64,000 nucleotides of DNA from Symbiodinium natans (GCA_905221605.1 CAJNDS010002222.1:258873-322872), one strand, 5' to 3'; numbered from the stretch's first letter, positions 43,151 through 54,463 are shown. Notes: generated by a model from the letters alone, not told the origin. Translations and numbers: made by a program.

Positions 43151-43478
43151 TGAGACGCATTGTCAGGTCATAGCAGATGGCTGTCAGCATGCATACTTGT
43201 GACACTTTGGCGTGTTTGGGCAAACGTGCGGACTGTGCAGTAGGCACCGGGGTTCTGAACTCTTTGACGAACCTACGTAGGTGTGAAGACACTTTGAACT
43301 GCCGTGTGCATCCTAATAATATTTCTGAACATGTTTAGGAACAGTAGTGAAATAGTATAGTAACATGTAGACGCGACCAGTACTATGCGGTTTCGGAATC
43401 CTACCTTGAAGCTCTAAAGTAAACCCTAAACCCCTAAGCCCTAAGCCCCAAACCCCAACACATGATCCTCCGTCACAG
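43151..43478. other. 3' flank of the WG-repeat gene
   Basis: Unique sequence followed by a few CCCTAAA-like units at about 43420-43460; no exon or hairpin supported. Confidence 0.4.
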
Positions 43479-44861
43479 GTGCAGCGAATCCGGGCTGCCG
43501 TCCGCCGATTGCCCAGCTGTGCAGAGCATTGCCGTGGGGTTTAGGGTTTAGGGTTTAGGGTTTATAGTTTATGGTTTATAGTTCGTAGTTTGTTTTTTAT
43601 AGTTCATAGTTTAGGGTGTTACGTCGCCCATCCGCGTACCCGTTTCCTCAAGGCAGGTGCTCTCGTAAGTGCAATGGGCGCTTCCGGGGTCTAGGATTTA
43701 GGGCTTCCTCAGCATGCCATTGAGCTGGCAGAACGTTCCTGATGAGATTTAGAGGATCTTGCTTAGGGGACACCTTTCAGAGGGCTTTAAAAGGCCAACC
43801 TACTTCCGTGATCTTTAGACTCGACCATTGTGCCGCGGCCTTCGACCCCCCAAGCAGTAAGGCCACGTTGCTTGCTTGTCAAGAGCATTTCCCCCCTCCC
43901 CCCCCCGCAAGAACGCCCCCAGGCCGCCTAAATCCCGCAACCCTTAACTCCCCAACCCTGAAACCCTGAGCCTGAACCTTTAACTAAACCCCCAAACTGC
44001 CCCTAAACCCTAAACCCTAAATCCTAAATCCTTCCACCCTCAAAATCCTCAATGCCAAGCGCTGGGCTGCCCCCGAGGCTCTGGCAAAGACTTCCTGGAA
44101 GTCAAGCCCAGACCTCGGTTTAGGGTTTAGGTGTAGGGTTTAGGGTTTAGGGTTTAGGGTTTAGGGTTTAGGGTTTAGGGTTTAGGGTTTAGGGTTTAGG
44201 TTTTTTGTTTCTTGAGAAGCCAAGCCGAGGGAGCTTTGAACATGCTGCTGTTTGATGATGGTGCGAAGGGAGTCTGGAGAGTTCAGGCCCCCCCCGAACC
44301 CTAAACCCTAAACCCTAAACCCTAAACCCTAAACCCTAAACCCTAAACCCTAAACCCTAAACCCTAAACCCTAAACCCTAAACCCTAAACCCCTAAACCC
44401 TAAACCCTAAACCCTAAACCAGGCTGTTAAAGGTGGTCAAGTTTAGGGTTTGGGGTTTAGGGTTTGGGGTTTCGGGTTTCGGGTTTAGGGTTTATAAGGT
44501 TTGCGGTTCAGGGTTTAGGGTTTAGTGTTTAGAGTTGAGGGTTGAGGGTTTCGGGGTAGATGGCTGGGCGTACTGGAGGTTCAGGGTGGACCGAAGCCGC
44601 GGGGATGGAGCGGGTAAAGCCCTAAACCCCCGAAAAGCCTCTAAACCCCCGACAAACCCTACAATCTCGGCATATCCACCACATTGAACCCTGGAACCCC
44701 CTGAATTTCCCTGCAACCCCTGTAAATCCGATCACCCCCTAAACATCCCTACCCAAGCCCTATAAGCCCCAGAATCCCTGGTACAACAAGAAAACAGAAG
44801 GGCCGACATGGTCGGGGTCATCAAGCACGCCTTCCCGGAGGATGACGCGCCCGGGTGCTGA
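43479..44861 (+). CDS. Unrecognised gene, last three exons
   Basis: Exons 43479-43533 (VQRIRAAVRRLPSCAEHC; donor GTGGGG, phase 1), 44060-44117 (LGCPRGSGKDFLEVKPRP; donor GTTTAG, phase 2) and terminal 44801-44861 (ADMVGVIKHAFPEDDAPGC, TGA at 44859). Split codons are CCG and CGG. The third exon has an acidic C-terminus ending Gly-Cys. Introns open with TTTAGGG directly at the donor. The intron before the last exon also holds the CCCTAAA array 44295-44420. No family recognised. Confidence 0.5.
44120..44420. repeat. TTTAGGG tract then CCCTAAA tract within one intron
   Basis: TTTAGGG about 44118-44202, about 90 unique bases, then CCCTAAA 44298-44420. The arms are reverse complements separated by under 100 bases, giving a strong potential hairpin. 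Confidence 0.9.
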
Positions 44862-45071
44862 GACAGAACCGGGTTTCGGGCTTGCAGGGCTCCAGCCTTC
44901 GGATATTTCAGGGCTTTTTGGGGGCGGTTTCGCGCTTTTGGGTTGAGGGGTTTTGGGCTTGACCTAAACCCTAAACCCTAAACCCTAAACCCTAAACCCT
45001 AAACCCTAAACCCTAAACCCTGAACCCTAAACCCTAAACCCCCAAAAGTTGTAAGCCCCCTGTGCTGCAAG

Positions 45072-46587
45072 GCTTGTGGCCCAGCTACAGAATGCCGCAG
45101 ATGGTTTCGAGGCTTGCGGAGTGCAGAGCTACAAAGTACGGGGTTAGGGTTTAGGGTTTAGGGTTTAGGGTTTAGGGTTTAGGGTTTAGGGTTTAGGGTG
45201 CGCGCGCTCAAAAGCATGTCCACCAGCAGATTTGCTGGCCAGGCCCACCCTGAACCCCTCGCCACAAGGTGTGCTGAAACCGGCCATTCGTCCAACGCGA
45301 GCCCCCGCAGCCCGAAGAGGGTTAAGGGTTTAGGGTTTAGGGTTTAGGGTTACAGGGTTTAGGCTTTAGGGTGTAGGGTTTAGGGTTTAGGGTTTAGGGT
45401 GGCCACTAGCACGGATCCACCAATTCCCCGAGCTCCAGGTGGCATTTCCCTGGTTAGGCAAGAGCCATGTTGATCCAGCACCACAAGCCCGCATCAAACC
45501 TGCAATGCCCTAATTGACTACCTGGGTTTAGGGTTTAGGGTTTAGGGTTTAGGGAGTACTATACTTTAATACGGTTTTGGTTATGGGTTCCTCTGTTTGC
45601 TGCTCATACCTAAAAAGTATATACTTTTTTCCAGGGTCTACTCCAAAGTAGGGTGTTGGGGCCTTAACAATTAGAACAGGGTTCTGGGGGTTATTATAAT
45701 TTTAGTACATTTTTTTAGGACCAGAAGGGAATACTACTAGTAATTTTTCCTACCCCTATATTCAGCCCTTCGTTCGGAGGTTAAGAGGACGCGCGCACGT
45801 GATAAGACCAAAGCAAGCTTCTTGTAGGCAGAAATGCAAAACAATCAAACAACGCAGAGCACACATGCAGGGCACCCACAGTGTCGAACCCTAACCCTCA
45901 ACCGATCCTAAACCGCAACCACCTTAACCCGCAAACCCTAAAGCCTAAAGCCGAAAGCCCTAACCCCAAACCCGGTGGAACTGGCAGCCCTAACGTCGGT
46001 CTCTTAGGGGCAGAGGACCTGTGAGGTTCAGGACATGTTCTCCTGCTAGGGTTTAGGGTTTAGGCTTTAGGCTTTAGGGTTTAGGCTTTAGGCTTCAGGC
46101 TTTAGGCTTTAGGCTTTAGGCTTTAGGGCCTAGGGTTTAGGGTTTAGGTGCATTCGAGCCTAGGGTTTAGGATGTAGGGTTTAGGGTTGGAGAGGTAGCG
46201 CCTTCTTTGTTTTGGCGAGCCTTAGCTGATCCACCTGCCGTCGCTGGCTTCCACTGCACTTCGAACACGCACACGCGCGCCACACGCACAAGAGACGGAA
46301 CAACAACACACACCCCAAGGCTGAATGCCCTGAACCCTAAACCCTAAACCCTAAACCCTAAACCCCAAACCCCAAACCCCAAACCCCAAACCCCAAACCC
46401 CAAACCCCAAACCCCAAACCCCAAACCCCAAACCCTAAACCCTAAACCCTAAACCCTAAACCCTAAACCATCCATAGATCGTCTGTTACGAGCACTCAAC
46501 TTCAAGCCCAGAGACAGCCGGGTCAGGTGCTCGACCGCCTCGATCAGGCGCTTCCTTCGGATGTGGACTCAGGGCTTTACGGTTTGA
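45072..46587 (+). CDS. Unrecognised gene, last three exons, well phased
   Basis: Exons 45072-45135 (LVAQLQNAADGFEACGVQSY then K; donor GTACGG), 46014-46044 (RTCEVQDMFS; donor GCTAGG, phase 1) and terminal 46478-46587 (RLLRALNFKPRDSRVRCSTA ... RRFLRMWTQGFTV, TGA at 46585). The second join splits TAT (Tyr). The last exon is Arg-rich and hydrophobic, typical of real protein. The intron 46045-46477 starts GCTAGGGTTTAGGG and ends in CCCTAAA plus CATCCATAG. No family recognised; the start was not found. Confidence 0.55.
45553..45648. mobile_element. Small inverted-repeat element, family A, copy 2
   Basis: GGAGTACTATACTTTAATAC at the left and TTTTTTCCAGGGTCTACTCCAAAG at the right. Shares TTCC...ACCTAAAAAGTATATAC with copy 3. 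Confidence 0.65.
46060..46136. repeat. AGGCTTT variant heptamer block
   Basis: Telomere-like units switch from TTTAGGG to about eight TTTAGGC units and back; local homogenisation of one variant. Confidence 0.85.
46330..46468. repeat. CCCTAAA, CCCCAAA, CCCTAAA blocks at intron 3' end
   Basis: A homogeneous block of about 11 CCCCAAA units sits between CCCTAAA units, ending ten bases before the TAG acceptor at 46477. Confidence 0.9.
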
Positions 46588-46930
46588 GGCTTTACCCGGC
46601 TTAGCGGGGTTTAGGGTTTAGGGTTTAGGGTTTAGGGTTTAGGGCTTAGGGCTTAGGGCTTAGGGCTTAGGGTTTAGGGCTCAGGGTTTAGGGTTTAGGC
46701 CTTTTTTGGGTTTAGGCTGTCGGGTGGGGGTGGCTTGGCGGTGGCAGGCTCCGGAGGCCAAAAAGGGCCGTCGGGGGATGCCGAGCTGCTCTGTGGGGCT
46801 TTTGGGAGTGCGAGATGAAGGGTTTAGGGTTTAGGGTTTAGGGTTTAGGGTTTAGGGTTTAGGGTTTAGGGTTTAGGGTTTAGGGTTTAGGGTTTAGGGT
46901 TTAGGGTGTTTAGGGTTTAGGGTTTAGGGT
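46588..46930. other. Telomere-type arrays after a terminal exon
   Basis: TTTAGGG and TTAGGGC variants (46606-46700), a roughly 110-base unique GC-rich stretch, then about 16 TTTAGGG units at 46815-46930. No gene seen. Confidence 0.6.
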
Positions 46931-47030
46931 TTTGGAGTACTGTACTTTAATACTTTTTTTGGTTCTGGGTTCCTATTAGAGCTACTTATACCTAAAAAGT
47001 ATATACTTTTTTCCAGGGTCTACTCCAAAG
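46931..47030. mobile_element. Small inverted-repeat element, family A, copy 3
   Basis: TTTTGGAGTACTGTACTTTAA to TTTTTTCCAGGGTCTACTCCAAAG. Terminal arms pair over about 10 bases. Directly abuts a family B element. Confidence 0.7.
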
Positions 47031-47037
47031 GTAGGAC

Positions 47038-47141
47038 TACTAATTGCTTAAGAACCCCCGAAAAAGTAAAGATACGCTTCCTTATTAAGGGGGGAATAGA
47101 GATTTTGATTTTTTCTTTTGGGGTTCTTAGGCAAATAGTAG
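47038..47141. mobile_element. Small inverted-repeat element, family B, copy 3
   Basis: CTACTAATTGCTTAAGAACCCCC at the left and GGGGTTCTTAGGCAAATAGTAG at the right; the clearest pair of arms in the family, about 22 bases. Confidence 0.75.
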
Positions 47142-47389
47142 ATCATGGTACTTCGAATCATTCTACATCGCTCCATGCCAGCTTGCGGCCCAAGTTAAGC
47201 TACATCCGACTTTGGCCGCCATTTAAACTTCCACTTCAGCAACCACCTGTACCTCCGGCTTCCTAACCCTAAACCCTAAAGCCCAAGCCCTAAGCCCTAA
47301 AGCCTAAAACCCTAAACCCTAAACCCTAAACCCTAAACCCTAAACCCTAGCCCTAAACCCTAAACCCTAAACCCTAAACCCTAAACAAG

Positions 47390-50300
47390 CTGTGAGGCGC
47401 CATTCGGTGCATTGTCCGAGCTCGGGCTGCCAGGCCGGCCAAGTAGACTTGTGAAGCAGTTAGGGTTTAGGGTTTAGGGTTTAGGGTTTAGGGTTTAGGG
47501 TTTAGGGTTTAGGGTTTAGGGCTTGAAGGTGATTTGGGGGGGTTTCCGAAAATGGGGGGTGGGGGGAGGGGGGGGGGGGGGGGGACTCGATCCTATTTGG
47601 GGTATAAGATGGGGTGCCCCTACTTTGGGAAATGCACCGTAAATTCTGCATTGAAAATCAAATCAGGAGAAGGCCAAAATGTCCCCAAAATGCCCTGAGC
47701 CCCGAACTTTTAGAACCCTAAACAACCCTGCCCCCCAAATGGGATTTCCGAAATGGAAATTCCGAAATGGAAATTCCGAAATGGGAGTTCCGAAATGGGA
47801 ATTCCAAAATGGAAATTCTGAAATGGAAATTCCGAAATGGGATTTTGGAAATCGGAATTTCTTGAAAATGGGATTTCTGAAATGGAATTTGGATTTCCAA
47901 AAATGGATCCTGAGCCCTGTGTTCTAAAATGGAACTTCCCGGACTGAAATTCTTCCGAAATGAATTCAAAATGGATTTCCAATGGAATTTTGGAATTCCA
48001 AACTGGCCTGGAAAGTCCGGATTTGAAAACAGATCTGTTTCATCTGCAAACATTTTTGTTTCAAATGTGGAGATTTTCACTTGAACAAAACTGTTTGGCA
48101 AGCATGTTTTTTTCTGTGCTGAATTTCTGCTCACAAAGATTCTCGAGAGCTCGCATTTGACGCTGAAGCTCAAACCATTTTCATGCAAAAATTGCAAAAA
48201 AAGCATTTTTGAAGGTGAATTGTTGCAGAAATCGAATTAATGGGAATTCCAAACAAGAGAACTGGAAAGGAAAGTCCGGATTTGAAAACAGATCTGATCT
48301 CGATTAATTCTGGGCCGTCACAAAATTTTAAATCCTGAACGCCAAACCTTGGCCCCAATGTAAATCCGGGATGCAGGGGTTGAGGCTTTGAGATTTAGGG
48401 TGTGGGGATTAAAATTTAGGGGCTCATGCATTAGCAGCTTTAGACGGAGTATGCAGAAACGCCTCCTCCAAGGCGTACTGGGTGTTTGGGCGACCCCTCT
48501 GCTGCCATACAAGAATATACAGTGTGTGTATGTGTATATATATATATATATATCTAAGAATATCAACGTATGTCATAAATGTGTATGTATATAGGTTACA
48601 TTTTTGTTTACATCCAATACTAAAATCATCGATCTTTTTGTAGAATTCATTAGTCGTATAATGTTATTATTACTGTTACTAGTACTTTTTCCATTATCAT
48701 TACACTTATTACTCTTCTTATGATGCTTATTGTTGTTATTGTTATTATTACCATTACTATCCTTAATGTTTAATTTATTGTTGTTCGTATTCACATTGTT
48801 ATTGTTATTGTTATTGTTATTGTTATCGTTATTGTTATGTTATTGTTATTGGTATTGTTATTGGTATTGTTATTGTTATTGTTATTGTTATTGTTATTGT
48901 TATTGTTATTGTTATTGTTATTGTTATTGTTATCTTATCATGAGTAGTATTACCATTATTTTCAAATAATGCTATATATATCCACATATATATATGGGCG
49001 TCCGCCTATTGCGGTTCCCCTTATTTTTTAGGTTTACATAAATGTATATATTTTAACCCTAAACCATCGTTATAACCACAGCAACAAGTCGATGATGATG
49101 TAGGTACCCCAAACCTATAGGGTTAAGTTTGACAGGTTTAGGGCTTAAGATTCAGGCATTTAAACGTCAGCCCGCAATGAAACCTAAACCCTAACCGTTC
49201 AACCCGATAGAGTTAAGGTTAAGCGGTTAGGGTTTAAGATTTAGGTATTTTTGAACTTTAAACCTAAACCCATAGAGATTTAACCTTGAGGGTTGAAAGT
49301 TCGGGCAGTTAAACCTCAACCCTGAACCGTTTAGGGTCAGAACCCTAAAACCCGACAGGGCTCTACAAGGAACAAAGGTTTTGACCCTAAAGGGTGCTGA
49401 AGGTATACATGCCCAGACCTTAGGTTTTCTTGAACCATTCAACCCTACAGGGTTTAAAGGCTTAGGGTTTAAGGTTTAGGCATTACCTGTACGATAGAAC
49501 CTTAAAGCCCTATAGGGCTTGGGGCTTAGATCCCTAAACCTTGAACCCCACAGGGCTATGCCTACGTTTGTAGGGCTTTCTTCCCGGTGACGCGAGAATA
49601 CTGTGAGCAAATGTCCTTTTCACTACTTCCTGGGATTCAAAATATAAACAAACCATATCGTTATATGATAGAATTCAGGTTTTGCTTATCGGGGGATGGT
49701 TGCTTGAGCTATCTTAGGTAAGGTAAAGATTTTAGGATAGAGGTTTTGTTTTGCTTATTGGGGCGTGATGGGGTTACCCTCATTTTCTTATAGGCTAATT
49801 TACATGTATATAAATCAAACCCTGAACCATAGTTATAACCGCAGCAAGAAGTTATAACCTTGTCATAAAGAAATTTCCGCAGAGCTCGTCAAATCCGATC
49901 ATGATGTAGGCGTCCCAACCCTAGAGGGTTAAGGTTGACAGGTTTAGGGTTTAAGATTGAGGCACTTAAACCTAAGCCGGCAATTCAACCTAAACCCGAA
50001 GCTTTAAACCCTATAGAGTTAAGGTTTAAGGGGTTGGGGTTTAGGATTTAGGCATCTAAAACGAAAATTCGAAAAGTTTCAATCTTAAGTGTTTGAAGTT
50101 CGGGCATTCAGACCTTAACCCTGATTCGTTTAGGGTCAGAACCCTAAAACCCTATAGGGCTCCCAAAGGTTCAAAGATTTTAACCCTAAAGGGTACTGAA
50201 GGTATACATGCCCAGACCTTAGGTTGTCGAACCATTGAACCCTACAGGGTTTAACGGTTTAGGTTTAAGGTTTGGGCATTAATTACCTATACAATAGAAC

Positions 50301-53082
50301 CTTAAAGCCCTATAGGGCTTGGGGCTTAGATCCCTAAACCTTGAATCCCATAGGGCTATGCCTACGTTTGTAGGGCTTTCTTCCCGGTGACGCGAGAATA
50401 CTGTGAGCAAATGTCCTTTTCACTACTTCCTGGGATTCAAAATATAAACAAATCATATCGTTATATGATAGAATTCAGGTTTTGCTTATCGGGGGATGGT
50501 TGCTTGAGCTATCTTAGGTAAGGTAAAGATTTTAGGATAGAGTTTTTGTTTTGCTTGAGCTATCTTAGGTAAGGTAAAGATTTTAGGATAGAGGTTTTGT
50601 TTTGCTTTTTGGGGCGTGATGGGGTTACCGTTACCCTCATTTTCTTATAGGCTAATTTACATGTATATCAATCAAATCCTGAACCATAGTTATAACCGCA
50701 GCAAAAAGTTATAACCTTGTCATGTACATATATCCGCAGAGCTCGTCACTTTCACTACTTGCTGGGATTCAACATATACACAAACTATTTCGTTAAATGA
50801 TGGAATTCAGGAATTGCGTATCGGGGGGAGCACCATTAAACCATCAAACCATTAAACCAATAAACCATTAAACCATTGAACCAATGGTTTCCCCCTTATG
50901 AGAATCCCCTATTCTATTAAACCATTAAACCATTAAACCATTAAACCAATGGTTTCCCCCTTATGAAAATCCCTTAAACCATTAAGCCATTAAGCCATTA
51001 AGCCATTAAACCATTAAACCATTAAACCATTAAACCATTAAACCATTAAACCAATGGTTGCCCGCCATGAAAATGGTTTAATGGTTTAGGGGATTCTCAT
51101 ATGGGGGAAACCATTGGTTTAATGGTTTAATGGTTTAATGGTTTAATGGTTTAGGGGATTTTCATAAGGGGGAAACCATTGGTTTAATGGTTTAATGGTT
51201 TAATGGTTTAATGGTTTAATGGTTTAATGGTTTAATGGTTTAGGGGATTTTCAGAAGGGGGAAACCATTGGTTTAATGGTTTCATGGTATGGTTTAATGG
51301 TTTAATGGTTTAGGGGGGAGACCATTGGTTTAATGGTTTGAGGGATTCTTGGTTAGATGGTTTAAGGGAATGTGCAAAAAACACAGGGGAACCGCTATAG
51401 GCGGTGACCCATATATATATATATAGAATTACTTCGTGGGAACATGCACGGACTTGGTGGCATAAGCCTTCGGCTTTCGGGGAGGCTTCTTCGGCCTTGA
51501 ACTTTTGTGCTTTCGGGTTTAGGGGCTACTGGGCCTTGGGTTTTAGGGTTCAAGGGTCTATTGGGCCTTGCGCTTTAGGGTTTAGGTGCTACTGGGCCTT
51601 GGGTATTAGGGCTTCAAGTCGTATATACATATATATATATATATATATTCTATTTTTGTTTGTCTCAACTGCTTGACTAGTGAATTCTTGGACTTGAGAT
51701 GCTGAACCCTAAACCCAAAACCCTTATCCCTAAACCCTAAACCCTAAACCCTAAACCCTAAACCCTAAACCCTAAACCCTAAACCCTAAACCCTAAACCC
51801 TAAACCCTAAACCCTAACCTAAACCCTAAACCCTAAACCCTAAACCCTAAACCCTAAACCCTAAACCCTAAACCCTAAACCCTAAACCCTAAACCCTAAA
51901 CCCTAAACCCTAGCCACCACTGCCAGGTGCGGCGGCAAGCTTCGATGAGGCCGAAGCCTTAAGCTCGTGCGCCCCCAAGCCTAGGCCCGAAGGGTTTAGG
52001 GTTTAGGGTTTAGGGTTTAGGGTTTAGGGTTTAGGGTTTAGGGTTTACTCCTAGCTTGTGACGGGTGTTCTTTTCTAAGGGAAGAGGTGATGTAGCAAGC
52101 TGCGCCAAGCCCACCACTCGAGGGTTCAGGTATTCGTAACTTCAAGGGACACTTATCATAGCCTTAGGGCGAATTTGCGGCTACTTAGTATATATGGGGA
52201 CTATTAAGGTGTATATAGGGTTTTTATGGGGGAAATAAGATTAAGGGTCCTTTCTAGGGGTCCCTCCTTTTACCGCTAGGAGATAGGCCGGTCTTGGCCA
52301 GTGACAGAACGAAGAAGCGCTAGTAGGAACCTGCAGATTTCCTTTGTCTTGGGGCTCAGCGTTTAAAAAGGGTTTAGGGTTTATATAGGGTTTAGGGTTA
52401 GGGTTTGGGGTTTGGGGCTTAGGGTTTAGGCTTTAGGGTTTAGGGTTTAGGGTTTAGGGTTTAGCATAGCTCAACAAGTAGTTGGTGGTTGCAGATGTCA
52501 ACCTTGCCACCTGAGTTTGCCTTGGCTAACCTTTGCTGGGCCAGCATTCGGTGGCATTCTCTTGCGTAAGCTGCCAAAAGCCTGCGCGATGCGCTGCCGA
52601 CATTCTGCAGCTGGCCTGCGTCTTCCACACAAGACCCGGACGTGAAGTGCTCGCAGGGAACTAAACCCTAAACCCTAAACCCTAAACCCTAAACCCTAAA
52701 CCCTAAACCCTAAACCCTAAACCCTAAACCCTAAACCCTAAACCCTAAACCCTAAACCCTAAACCCTAAACCCTAAACCCAGCCAGTAGGGTGCCCGGGA
52801 AGGGTAAATGCTTCGGGGGGGACACATCGTCCTGCAATGAGTTGACACCATGAGGCGAATCCAAGGCCCTGAGCTAAGTGAGCTCAACCCGTATCTGGGT
52901 TTAGGGTTCAGGTTTAGGGTTTAGGGTTAGGGGTTGAGGGTTTAGTAGGGTTTAGGGTTAGGGGTTTAAGGGTTATGGGTTTGAGGTTTAGGGGTTACAG
53001 AAGCTGGCAGCCCCTGCCATCTGTTTGCCCGCAGTCTCCGTCAGCTTCTGCATCGGACGCCGACTCGCTCGTCCGGGCCTGA
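47390..53082 (+). CDS. Unrecognised gene with one repeat-filled 4.5 kb intron; last five exons
   Basis: Exons 47390-47442 (CEAPFGALSELGLPGRP; donor GTAGAC, phase 1), 51927-51949 (AAASFDE; donor GCCGAA), 52495-52565 (PPEFALANLCWASIRWHSL; donor GTAAGC, phase 2), 52611-52641 (WPASSTQDPD; donor GTGAAG) and terminal 53035-53082 (SPSASASDADSLVRA, TGA). Every phase matches. FALANLCWASIRW faintly recalls the NLAWAFA signature of octotricopeptide/RAP-type organellar RNA-binding repeats, but one repeat is too little to assign. Intron 47443-51926 holds most of the non-telomeric satellite DNA of the window. Ser/Ala-rich C-terminus. Confidence 0.5.
47535..47635. mobile_element. Small inverted-repeat element, family C, copy 2
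   Basis: GGGTTTCCGAAAATGGGG ... GGGGTGCCCCTACTTTGGGAAA, with a G run expanded inside. Confidence 0.5.
47740..47850. repeat. 14-bp tandem repeat
   Basis: About 8 units of GGAAATTCCGAAAT, itself nearly palindromic (GGAAATTCC). Diverged copies continue to about 48000. Confidence 0.9.
48535..48945. repeat. (TA)n and (TTATTG)n microsatellites
   Basis: TA tract at about 48536-48553, then AT-rich sequence, then about 20 units of TTATTG at 48797-48932 with a few variants (TTATCG, TTGGTA). Confidence 0.95.
49055..50745. repeat. Tandem duplication, unit about 800 bp
   Basis: Two copies (about 49055-49850 and 49850-50690) plus a start of a third. 49490-49740 and 50290-50540 are nearly identical, including CCCTATAGGGCTTGGGGCTT and TTCCCGGTGACGCGAGAATA. 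Each copy is full of CCCTA(TA)GGG palindromes (CCTATAGGG, CCCTACAGGG). Copy 2 has an extra internal duplication at about 50505-50600. No coding potential seen. Confidence 0.85.
50831..51335. repeat. Inverted octamer array: (CCATTAAA)n facing (TTTAATGG)n
   Basis: CCATTAAA units fill 50831-51057, with two interruptions CCAATGGTTTCCCCCTTATG. TTTAATGG units fill 51069-51335, with the reverse-complement interruption CATAAGGGGGAAACCATTGG. The centre lies near 51.06 kb. A near-perfect 250-base-arm palindrome is possible. Confidence 0.95.
51403..51655. repeat. (TA)n tracts flanking a roughly 36-bp repeat
   Basis: (TA)n at 51411-51424 and 51624-51645 bracket three diverged copies of GGGGCTACTGGGCCTTGGGT-type units, related to 41390-41425. 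Confidence 0.7.
51711..51912. repeat. C-rich telomere-type array at intron 3' end
   Basis: About 27 CCCTAAA units, one shortened unit near 51817, ending 15 bases before the CCAG acceptor of exon 51927. Confidence 0.95.
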
Positions 53083-53962
53083 TGGGCGATCGTTTGGAGA
53101 ACTCTGCTTCTGATGTGGCGGGGGGTTTTCGAAAATAGGGCTGCTCCTTTTAGGGGGGTTCTAGTCTACTTGGGGTATAATCGGGGTACCCCTCGCAATC
53201 GTTGATGTAGAGTCTACAGTTCATTCATGGGTTGCCCTCGTTCCCCCCCTTAAATAACCTCAATTAGGCTTGCTTATCGCCCAATAGCCAAAACATCGTC
53301 TTCTTCGTGAACTGAGAGAGGGGGTTAGGTTTCACTGGGGAAACCTAGGGGGGGGACAACTCTCTCTGATGTGGAGGTTTCCGAAAAGAGGGATACTCCT
53401 CTTTAAAGGTCCCTTTTGCGGGATTCTAGTCTATTTGTGCTGTAATGGGGGTACCCCCTATTTTGCGACATACCCATGTAGAGTCTACAGTTTAGAACGG
53501 TTGGCTCAAGAACCGTAAGACCTCTGGCAATTTCTGTAGGTCATTATGAAAGGGAGCGCCTTCTGGGATCCTAAACCCTAAACCCGAAACCCGAAACCCT
53601 AAGCCCTAAACCCTAAACCCTAAACCCTAAACCCTAGCCCTACAAGGAAGTCGGTTTCGGGTTCTGATCTTGCACTGCCAAGTGCCCTGACGTATTGAGG
53701 GAGTTTAGGCAGTTTAGGGCTTCAGAAACCCGACACTTGTCTCCAGTCAGATATGTGAGGCTCCTTGGGGTGCGGTTCTGGGTTTCTCAGGCGGAGCTCT
53801 CGGCTTTCGGCTCTCGGCTCTCTCTCTCTCTCTCTCCCTCTGTCTGGTCTGGTCTGGTCTGGTCTGGTCTTGTCTGTCTGTGTCTGCCTCTGCAGCTTTA
53901 AACCCTGAACCATACACCCTAAACCCCAAACCCCAAACCCTAAACCCTCTCGGAATTTGCAG
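53083..53962. other. Spacer with two family C elements
   Basis: Family C-like elements at about 53121-53225 and 53371-53494, both ending GTAGAGTCTACAGTT. Then CCCTAAA units 53572-53636, a CT/TGGTC simple stretch (53818-53875) and CCCTAAA-type units to 53948. The 5' exons of the next gene should lie here or further left but were not found. Confidence 0.55.
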
Positions 53963-54463
53963 GTCTTTGACACGAAGTCTCGGGAAAGCAGCTTCATCAG
54001 CGTGGCGGGCCGAGATTGCTCGTCTTCACTGAGGTGCTTGTTTAGTTTAGGTTCTAGGGTGTAGGGTTTAGGGTCTAGGGGTTTAGGAGTTTCCTGAACT
54101 AACCCTGAAGTAACCCTAAACCCTAAATCCTAAACCGCCACCTTCGCAGCCAGCCGATCCCTGGACCCAAAGCGCTGAGTGCCTCAACCCCTCAACCGGC
54201 CACTCTGTGCAAACCCCAAACCCGAAACCCTAAACCCGCAACCCTAAACCCTAAACCCTAAACCCTAAACCCTAGACCCTAGACCCTAGACCCTAAACCC
54301 CAAACCCCAAACCCTAAACCCTAAACCCTAAACCCTAAACCCTAAACCCTAAACCCTAAACCCCAAGTTCAAGGTTGCCAGTGTAGGGTTTCTCGCAGCC
54401 ACGGGAAGGGTGGCGGCGCAAGCTTTTGCCTCGATCACAGCGTCTCCGAGAAGGACACAACGG
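53963..54463 (+). CDS. Cytochrome b5/MAPR-like heme-domain gene fragment, three exons
   Basis: Exons 53963-54017 (VFDTKSRESSFISVAGRD; donor GCTCGT, phase 1), 54150-54171 (SRSLDP) and 54399-about 54463 (HGKGGGASFCLDHSVSEKD). The first join splits TCC and yields VAGRD-S-SRSL, matching the AGRDASRAL signature of membrane-associated progesterone receptor/cytochrome b5-like domains, with VFD in the right place upstream. If exon 2 is not spliced, TGA follows at once (DPKR stop). Only this part of the domain is visible, so heme ligands cannot be checked. Intron 1 is only 132 nt, yet starts with TTTAGGT/TGTAGGG-type units and ends with CCCTAAA-type units. Confidence 0.45.

Noticed and set aside
47718-48206. 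162-codon minus-strand frame
   Set aside because: Its C-terminal half is the GGAAATTCCGAAAT satellite read as FRNFHFGI repeats.
53503-53520. TTGGCTCAAG, matching the 3' end of the dinoflagellate spliced leader
   Set aside because: Only ten bases, lying in a small CGGTT...AACCG palindrome with no coding sequence downstream; chance is a sufficient explanation.
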